From: an uncultured Dechloromonas sp. | GTDB taxonomy: Bacteria; Pseudomonadota; Gammaproteobacteria; Burkholderiales; Rhodocyclaceae | Direction: 5' to 3' | Length of the DNA stretch: 10,408 bases | Assembly: GCA_946477505.1 (NCBI GenBank) | Contig: CAMKYP010000104.1 | Location: forward strand, 1-10,408 | In this document: positions 6,111 through 10,408 of the stretch, piece by piece | Layout of the letters: every line of letters begins with the position of its first letter | Numbering within the stretch: the stretch's first letter is position 1 | Program-made: the position numbers and the translations under genes | The notes under the pieces: generated by a model | Database searches by the model: none | What the model saw: only the letters and a program-made list of their open reading frames with translations | What the model was told of the DNA's origin: nothing

Positions 6111-7637
6111 CTACATCACCGCGCCGATCGGCCAGGGAACGAATTCGTTCTGGCCATAGCCGTGGCTCTCGCTCCGGGTTTTCGCTCCGGAAGCCGTATG
6201 CACCATTTGCTCGAAGATTTTCCACCCCATCTGGTCGATGCTGCTGTCGCCGTCAATGACTTCCCCGCAATTGATATCGATATCGTCTTTTTGCCGGCGC
6301 CACAGCGCGCTGTTGGTCGCCAGCTTGAGCGACGGCGAAGGCGCGCAGCCGTAGGCGCTGCCCCGCCCCGTCGTAAAGCAGATCAGGTTGGCGCCGCCGG
6401 CCACCTGGCCGGTGGCGCTGACCGGGTCGTAGCCCGGCGTGTCCATGAACACCAGACCGCGCGCCGCAACGCGCTCGGCATAGTCGTAGACCGCGACCAG
6501 CGGCGTGCTGCCCGCCTTGGCGACGGCGCCCAGCGATTTTTCGAGAATGGTCGTCAAGCCGCCCGCCTTGTTTCCCGGGGACGGATTGTTGTTCATCTCG
6601 CCGCCATTGATCCGGGTATAGGTTTCCCACCATTTGAGCCGCGCGATCAGCTTGTCAGCGACCGCCGGGCTGCTTGCCCGGCGCGTCAGCAAATGCTCGG
6701 CGCCATAGATTTCCGGTGTCTCGCTCAATATCGCGGTGCCGCCATGCGCGACCAGATGGTCGACGGCCACGCCGAGAGCCGGATTGGCGCTGATCCCCGA
6801 GTAGCCGTCCGAGCCGCCGCACTGGAGGCCGACGACGATGTGGCCGACGTCGCAGGGCACCCGTTCGACCGCGTCGGCGACCGGCAACATGTCGGCTACC
6901 AGCGTGATCCCCCTGGCAACGGCATGGCTGGTGCCGCCCTCATCCTGAAGGTTGAAGGTTTGCAGGGTCTTGCCTTGCTGCAATCCGCCGCGTTCGAGCA
7001 GCGCGCCGATCTGGTTCGCCTCGCAACCCAGCCCGACGACGAGGACGGCGGCAAAGTTCGGATGCGTCGCATACCCGATCAGCGTGCGTTGCAGCAGTTG
7101 CATGCCCAGACCCTGGGTGTCCATCCCGCATCCGTTGCCGTGCGTCAGCGCGACCACGCCATCGACGTTCGGAAAAGCGGCCAGTGCGTCAGGACGATTG
7201 GTCCGGGAAAAGAAATCGGCGATTGCCCGGGCCACCGTCGCCGAGCAATTCACCGACGACAGGACGCCGATGTAGTTCCGGGTGGCCACCCGGCCGTCGG
7301 CCCGCACGATCCCCATGAACGATGCCGTGCGCCGCGGGGCCGCCGCTTCGACCCCGGCCCCGGCTTCGCCGTTGCCCGGCGACTCCCTGGCCGCCGGCCC
7401 CATGTCCAGGTTTTGCGTATGGACGTGCTCCCCGGCGGCAATCGGGCGGCTCGCGAAGCCGATGATCTGGTTGTAGCGCCGAACCGGCTGGCCGGCCGCG
7501 ATGGCGCGCACGGCAAGCTTGTGGCCGGCCGGAATCAAGCCCCTGACGGCGATCCCATTGACAATGGTGCCGCCCACCAGGTTCTGCCGGGCGATCAAGA
7601 CATCGTCATCGGGATGCAGTTGGATCAAGTTCGTCAT
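6111..7637 (-). CDS. UxaA/altronate-dehydratase-family sugar-acid dehydratase
   Basis: This 508-residue protein is full length for single-chain UxaA/GarD-type dehydratases, which remove water from hexonates or hexarates with a metal-dependent active site. Residues ~10-85 form the N-terminal SAF domain (GGTIVNGIAVRGLIPAGHKLAVRAIAAGQPV, then GEHVHTQNL). A Gly/Ala/Pro-rich linker (~86-105) leads to the catalytic domain. That domain shows THGNGCGMD (165-173), GLGCEANQI (202-210), LQCGGSDGYSGISANPALG (271-289), NNNPSPGNKAGGLTTI (349-364) and CFTTGRGSAYGCAPSPSLK (420-438), with the conserved Cys residues. The ATG at 7637 is chosen because MTNLIQLHPDDDVLIA begins the SAF domain and the frame further upstream runs through the neighbouring gene. 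It is 32 nt after the FAH-family gene with no clear Shine-Dalgarno, so expression may depend on coupling. In Campylobacter jejuni a split UxaA-like pair sits in the L-fucose locus, so an L-fuconate-type substrate is plausible. Confidence 0.9.
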   Translation of the reverse strand: MTNLIQLHPDDDVLIARQNLVGGTIVNGIAVRGLIPAGHKLAVRAIAAGQPVRRYNQIIGFASRPIAAGEHVHTQNLDMGPAARESPGNGEAGAGVEAAAPRRTASFMGIVRADGRVATRNYIGVLSSVNCSATVARAIADFFSRTNRPDALAAFPNVDGVVALTHGNGCGMDTQGLGMQLLQRTLIGYATHPNFAAVLVVGLGCEANQIGALLERGGLQQGKTLQTFNLQDEGGTSHAVARGITLVADMLPVADAVERVPCDVGHIVVGLQCGGSDGYSGISANPALGVAVDHLVAHGGTAILSETPEIYGAEHLLTRRASSPAVADKLIARLKWWETYTRINGGEMNNNPSPGNKAGGLTTILEKSLGAVAKAGSTPLVAVYDYAERVAARGLVFMDTPGYDPVSATGQVAGGANLICFTTGRGSAYGCAPSPSLKLATNSALWRRQKDDIDINCGEVIDGDSSIDQMGWKIFEQMVHTASGAKTRSESHGYGQNEFVPWPIGAVM

Positions 7638-7669
7638 TGCACTGGTCGTCGAAGTGTCGCGAAAAACGC

Positions 7670-8518
7670 CTAACCGGCGTTGACGCAGGTTTGCGACTGG
7701 CTGCCGAGACCGGAAATCCCGACATCCATCCGGTCCCCCGCCTTCAGGTACCAGGGTTCGGGCTTTTGCCCGAGGCCGACACCGTGGGGAGTGCCGGTGC
7801 TGATGATGTCGCCCGGCATCAGCGTCATGAACCGACTGATATAGCTGATCAGTTCGGGAACGCCGAAAATCAGGTTGGCGGTGGAGCCGTCCTGCACCCG
7901 GCGTCCATTGACTTCCAGCCACAGCGAAAGATCGTGGGGGTCCGGGATTTCGTCGGCCGTCACCAGCCACGGGCCGATCGGCGAAAAGGTATCGCAGCCC
8001 TTGCCCTTGTCCCATTGCCCACCGCGTTCGAGCTGGAATTCGCGCTCCGACACATCGTTGATCACCACGTAGCCGGCGACATGGGACAAGGCATCGGCCT
8101 CGGCGACATGGCGGGCGGTGGACCCGATGACCACGCCCAGTTCGACCTCCCAGTCGGTCTTGACGGAACCGCGGGGAATCGTCACCGGATCGTTCGGCCC
8201 GCTGATCGAACTGGTCGCCTTGAGGAAGAGGACCGGCTCGGCCGGCGGTTCCATGCCGCTCTCCCGAGCGTGATCGACGTAATTGAGCCCGACGCAGACG
8301 ATCTTCCCGACGTTCGCCACCGGGCAACCGAAACGGACCTCGCCGGGCACCGGCGGCAGGCGGTCGACGTCGAGCAGCCTCAGCGCGGCCAGCGTCGCCG
8401 GCGACAAATGAGCGGCATCGAGATCGGGAAACAGCATGGACAGATCCCGCACTTTTCCATCCTGCCCCAAAACGCCGGCTTTTTCGGCGCCGGCCGGCCC
8501 ATAACGCAACAGCTTCAT
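7670..8518 (-). CDS. Fumarylacetoacetate-hydrolase-family enzyme, probable 2,4-diketo-3-deoxy-sugar-acid hydrolase
   Basis: This is a 282-residue FAH-fold protein with the short N-terminal domain usual for bacterial members. The core motif GLNYVDHARE (77-86) is followed by PVLFLKATSSISGPNDPV (95-112), the metal site DWEVELGVVIG (122-132) with E124 and E126 as ligands, D155 in INDVSERE as the third, and KGKGCDTFSPIGPW (171-184). The C-terminal part has PGDIISTGTPHGVGLG (235-250). Family members in oxidative L-fucose, L-rhamnose and pentose pathways cleave 2,4-diketo-3-deoxy acids to pyruvate plus an acid such as lactate; the operon context points to that role. The ATG at 8518 is preferred over one eight codons upstream because AAGGAA stands 6 nt before it and MKLLRYG is the usual family start. 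It is 25 nt from the mutarotase gene. Other FAH-fold activities (isomerase, decarboxylase) cannot be excluded. Confidence 0.9.
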   Translation of the reverse strand: MKLLRYGPAGAEKAGVLGQDGKVRDLSMLFPDLDAAHLSPATLAALRLLDVDRLPPVPGEVRFGCPVANVGKIVCVGLNYVDHARESGMEPPAEPVLFLKATSSISGPNDPVTIPRGSVKTDWEVELGVVIGSTARHVAEADALSHVAGYVVINDVSEREFQLERGGQWDKGKGCDTFSPIGPWLVTADEIPDPHDLSLWLEVNGRRVQDGSTANLIFGVPELISYISRFMTLMPGDIISTGTPHGVGLGQKPEPWYLKAGDRMDVGISGLGSQSQTCVNAG

Positions 8519-8524
8519 CGGTAA

Positions 8525-8530
8525 TTCCTT
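8525..8530 (-). promoter_or_regulatory. Ribosome binding site deciding the FAH-family start
   Basis: AAGGAA on the minus strand lies 6 nt before the ATG at 8518 and is downstream of the alternative ATG at 8542. This supports the shorter protein. Confidence 0.65.
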
Positions 8531-8543
8531 ATCGAGGTTCAAG

Positions 8544-8873
8544 TCAATCGAGGTGAAAAACTTCCTGCATCGCCGCCCAGTGCTCGTTCGGAGCGCGCGA
8601 TGCGAGGGGTGCCTGGCAGGGCCCGCAAACCGCCCACCAGCGCCGGGTTTCCGGATCGGCCGCCATCGCCGCCATATCGGCCTCGAAATCCGCGCCGTGA
8701 TACTCGAAATGGCTGAACAGCAGGTTTTCCGGTTCCCGCAGGTAAATCGTGTAGTTGCGGATGTTCGACCGCCGTATTTGCGCCAGCACGGCCGGCCAGA
8801 CGCTGGCGTGCAGCGCCTTGTACTCGGCGATCCTTTCCGGCTTGATGCCGATCAACAGGCCATAGCGTTTCAT
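8544..8873 (-). CDS. L-rhamnose mutarotase family protein (6-deoxyhexose mutarotase)
   Basis: This small protein (109 residues; E. coli RhaM has 104) of the dimeric alpha/beta ferredoxin-like mutarotase family interconverts alpha and beta anomers of L-rhamnose or L-fucose. The residues known from RhaM are all present at matching positions: Y18, the catalytic H22 (in ALHASVWP), Y41 in NYTIYL, and the tandem Trp at 79-80 (TRRWWAVC). The C-terminus NEHWAAMQEVFHLD matches the family ending. It lies 15 nt after the enolase gene and 25 nt before the FAH-family gene, inside a catabolic operon without isomerase or kinase genes. This favours a role in the oxidative pathway, supplying the anomer used by the dehydrogenase. 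Only a weak Shine-Dalgarno (GCGGGG) precedes the ATG. Whether L-fucose or L-rhamnose is preferred cannot be read from the sequence. Confidence 0.9.
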   Translation of the reverse strand: MKRYGLLIGIKPERIAEYKALHASVWPAVLAQIRRSNIRNYTIYLREPENLLFSHFEYHGADFEADMAAMAADPETRRWWAVCGPCQAPLASRAPNEHWAAMQEVFHLD

Positions 8874-8888
8874 GGTCGGCCCCGCCTG

Positions 8889-9992
8889 CTATTGGCAGGC
8901 AAAAAAATCCGCACGCAGCGCGGCAATCTTCTCCCAATCCCAGTCGATGCCCAGGCCCGGCGTTCGCGGCGGCAGCGCGCAGCCGTTTTCGATCACCAGC
9001 CGGTTGCCGGAAATCTCGTCCAACTGCGGGATGTATTCGACCCATGGCGCGTTGGGCACTGCGCAGGACAGGCTGACGTGCAGTTCCATCAGGAAGTGCG
9101 GGCAGACGCTGATGTTCTGGCTTTCAGCCATCTTGGCGACCTTCAGCCAGGGCGTGATGCCGCCGACGCGCGCCACGTCGACCTGGACGATGTGGCAGGC
9201 CTGGGACTGGATGTAGTCGCCGAACTGGCCGGCGCTGTACATCGATTCGCCCACCGCCACCGGGATCGGCGAATGCAGGCAGAGATGCCGGTGATCGATG
9301 ATGTTGTCGGCCGGCATCGGCTCTTCGAGCCATGCCAGATTCAGGCCATCGAGCGCCCGGGCCCGGCGCAGGGCCTCGCTCAGGCTGAACGCCTGGTTGG
9401 CGTCCACCATCAGTTCGAAAGCGTCGCCCACCGCCTCGCGCACGGCGGACAGGCGCTTCACGTCCTGGCTCAGGTGCGGCTTGCCGATCTTGACCTTGGC
9501 GCCGGAAAATCCGTCGTTTCGTGCGTCCACCGCTTGCTCGACCAACTGTTCGGTTTCCAGTTGCAGCCAGCCGCCCTCGGTCGTATAGACCGGCACCCGG
9601 TCCTTGGCGCCGCCCGCCAGTTTCCACAACGGCAGGCCGCTGACCTTGCAGCGGCGGTCCCACAGCGCCGTGTCGATCGCCGCCAGCGCCAGGCTGGTCA
9701 TCGCGCCGACATGCGTGGCGTGGGTGTGAAACAGCAGATCGCGCCAGATGAACTCGATGCAATCCGGATCCTGGCCGATCAACCGGGGAACCAGGTGATC
9801 CTTCAGCAAGGCGACGATCGACGAGCCGCCGGTGCCGATGGTGTAGGTATAGCCGACGCCTTCCGATCCGTCGCTGCACCGCAGGCGAAGAATCGGCGTT
9901 TCCTGGCGGACGAAACTCTGAATGGCATCCGTACGCAGAGATTTGGGCTCCAGTGGCACCAAACTGACCTCGACGTGTTCTATGCGCGACAT
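8889..9992 (-). CDS. Mandelate racemase/muconate lactonizing enzyme family, probable sugar-acid dehydratase
   Basis: This 367-residue enolase-superfamily protein has a capping domain (~1-130) and a TIM-barrel domain. The catalytic set of the mandelate-racemase subgroup is complete: K166-x-K168 (GAKVKIG), metal ligands D197 (MVDANQAF), the EE pair at 223-224 (WLEEPMPADN) and E249 (VAVGES), and the His-Asp dyad D272 (VDVARVGGI) with H299 (VCPHF). Members with this layout dehydrate aldonates or aldarates to 2-keto-3-deoxy acids, or racemise. Its length (367) is shorter than L-fuconate dehydratases of the FucD type (about 430-440). It lies between the aldo/keto reductase and mutarotase genes, which fits dehydration of the aldonate made by the reductase. 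Start: AGGAG lies 7 nt before the ATG at 9992; an ATG 16 codons upstream gives a non-family extension. The exact substrate is unknown. Confidence 0.9.
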   Translation of the reverse strand: MSRIEHVEVSLVPLEPKSLRTDAIQSFVRQETPILRLRCSDGSEGVGYTYTIGTGGSSIVALLKDHLVPRLIGQDPDCIEFIWRDLLFHTHATHVGAMTSLALAAIDTALWDRRCKVSGLPLWKLAGGAKDRVPVYTTEGGWLQLETEQLVEQAVDARNDGFSGAKVKIGKPHLSQDVKRLSAVREAVGDAFELMVDANQAFSLSEALRRARALDGLNLAWLEEPMPADNIIDHRHLCLHSPIPVAVGESMYSAGQFGDYIQSQACHIVQVDVARVGGITPWLKVAKMAESQNISVCPHFLMELHVSLSCAVPNAPWVEYIPQLDEISGNRLVIENGCALPPRTPGLGIDWDWEKIAALRADFFACQ

Positions 9993-9999
9993 ATTTTGA

Positions 10000-10004
10000 C
10001 TCCT
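10000..10004 (-). promoter_or_regulatory. Ribosome binding site deciding the enolase-family start
   Basis: AGGAG on the minus strand lies 7 nt before the ATG at 9992. The competing upstream ATG at 10040 overlaps the end of the preceding gene and would read through this site. Confidence 0.7.
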
Positions 10005-10041
10005 GATTTGCGAAGAATTTTCCGGCCTGCCGGCCGGCAAC

Positions 10042-10408
10042 TCATTCGCCGTTTATTGACGGGGACGGGGGGACGGGCGAATCGCCGGCCAAAAGACCTT
10101 GTTGCAGCAGGCTTTGCCACAGATCGGCGGGAATCGGGGTCTCAAACCACCTGACGATGTCGGCCAGTTCCCGGGGGCTTCTGAAACCCGGAATGCAACT
10201 GACCACGGCCGGATGGGCAAGCGGAAACTGGATCGCCGCCGCCGCCAGGGGAACGTCGAATTCCCGGCAGACATCGTGCAGTTTTTCGACGCGGGCAATC
10301 ACCTCCGGAGGCGCCAGTTGGTAATCGAAGCGGGCATCGCTGCCCGGTCCGGTCGCCAGGATGCCGGAATTGAACGGACCGCCGATCAGGACGCCGACCT
10401 CGCGCACC
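10042..10408 (-). CDS. Aldo/keto reductase, L-fucose dehydrogenase/D-threo-aldose 1-dehydrogenase type (5' partial)
   Basis: Only the last ~121 residues are visible; the frame is open to the right edge, so the start lies outside the window. The segment GVLIGGPFNSGILATG, followed by ARFDYQLAPPEVIARVEKLHDVCREFDVPLAAAAIQFPLAHPAVVSCIPG, matches the C-terminal half of aldo/keto reductases that oxidise L-fucose and related sugars (D-arabinose, L-galactose) at C1 with NAD(P). The nucleotide-binding end of the barrel (VSCIPGFRSPRELADIVRWFETPIPADLW) is recognisable, while the catalytic Tyr/Lys region is outside. The protein ends in a Pro-rich tail. It is 49 nt upstream of the enolase-family gene and is the first visible gene of the operon. 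It would produce the lactone or aldonate that the later enzymes use. Substrate assignment is by family resemblance. Confidence 0.85.
   Translation of the reverse strand, partial: VREVGVLIGGPFNSGILATGPGSDARFDYQLAPPEVIARVEKLHDVCREFDVPLAAAAIQFPLAHPAVVSCIPGFRSPRELADIVRWFETPIPADLWQSLLQQGLLAGDSPVPPSPSINGE

Noticed and set aside
6162..7673. 503-codon open frame on the plus strand opposite the uxaA-like gene
   Set aside because: It is an antisense shadow of a well-conserved dehydratase in GC-rich DNA, and its translation is low-complexity and unlike any family.
7638..8327. Upstream extension of the uxaA-like frame, giving a 738-residue protein
   Set aside because: The extension lies inside the FAH-family gene in another frame and is Arg/Gly-rich shadow sequence. 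The SAF domain begins at the ATG at 7637.
10028..10039. Perfect palindrome TGCCGGCCGGCA between the reductase and enolase genes
   Set aside because: Such GC palindromes are expected by chance in this GC-rich DNA. It lies in a 49-nt intercistronic gap without a T-tract or promoter.
8553..10154. 533-codon open frame on the plus strand opposite the mutarotase and enolase genes
   Set aside because: It crosses two conserved minus-strand genes and their gaps and has no recognisable domain.
1..10408. CRISPR array, tRNA/rRNA gene, insertion sequence or integrase
   Set aside because: No regularly spaced repeats, tRNA-like cloverleaf, rRNA segment or transposase/integrase motif was found on either strand by reading.

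Overview
The window looks like chromosomal DNA of a betaproteobacterium, most likely of the Rhodocyclales type. Coding DNA is GC-rich, pcnB is followed by folK, and the porin is of the Neisseria/Burkholderia type ending in a C-terminal Phe. The genus is an inference and was not tested by any search.

Left part (1-2728, + strand): three housekeeping-type genes. These are the 3' part of a mechanosensitive-channel-like protein carrying a C-terminal cyclic-nucleotide-binding domain, pcnB (poly(A) polymerase I, GTG start), and folK (HPPK of folate synthesis), which overlaps the pcnB stop by ATGA.

Middle (2729-5877): a minus-strand outer-membrane porin with its own intrinsic terminator, strong Shine-Dalgarno and a good sigma70-type promoter candidate. 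It is divergent from a plus-strand GntR/FadR-family (FCD) regulator. The two are separated by 876 bp of lower-GC DNA with no recognisable gene. This DNA holds a perfect palindrome, CTTGTATACAAG, directly behind a -10-like box. The same half-sites, spaced apart, lie in the porin promoter.

Right part (6111-10408, - strand): a tightly spaced catabolic operon reading leftward. It encodes an aldo/keto reductase (cut by the right edge), a mandelate-racemase-subgroup enolase (sugar-acid dehydratase), an L-rhamnose/L-fucose mutarotase, a fumarylacetoacetate-hydrolase-family enzyme, and a UxaA/altronate-dehydratase-family enzyme. The set matches non-phosphorylating L-fucose-type (6-deoxyhexose or stereochemically related aldose) oxidation: mutarotation, oxidation at C1, dehydration of the aldonate, then hydrolytic cleavage of a 2,4-diketo-3-deoxy acid. 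The lactonase, the 2-keto-3-deoxy acid dehydrogenase and the inner-membrane transporter expected for such a pathway are not in the window and may lie to the right.

The most interesting points are the two unrelated dehydratase families in one operon, the candidate operator and split operator around the porin/regulator region, and the apparent placement of this accessory cluster directly after folK. No tRNA, rRNA, CRISPR array, transposase or integrase was seen.
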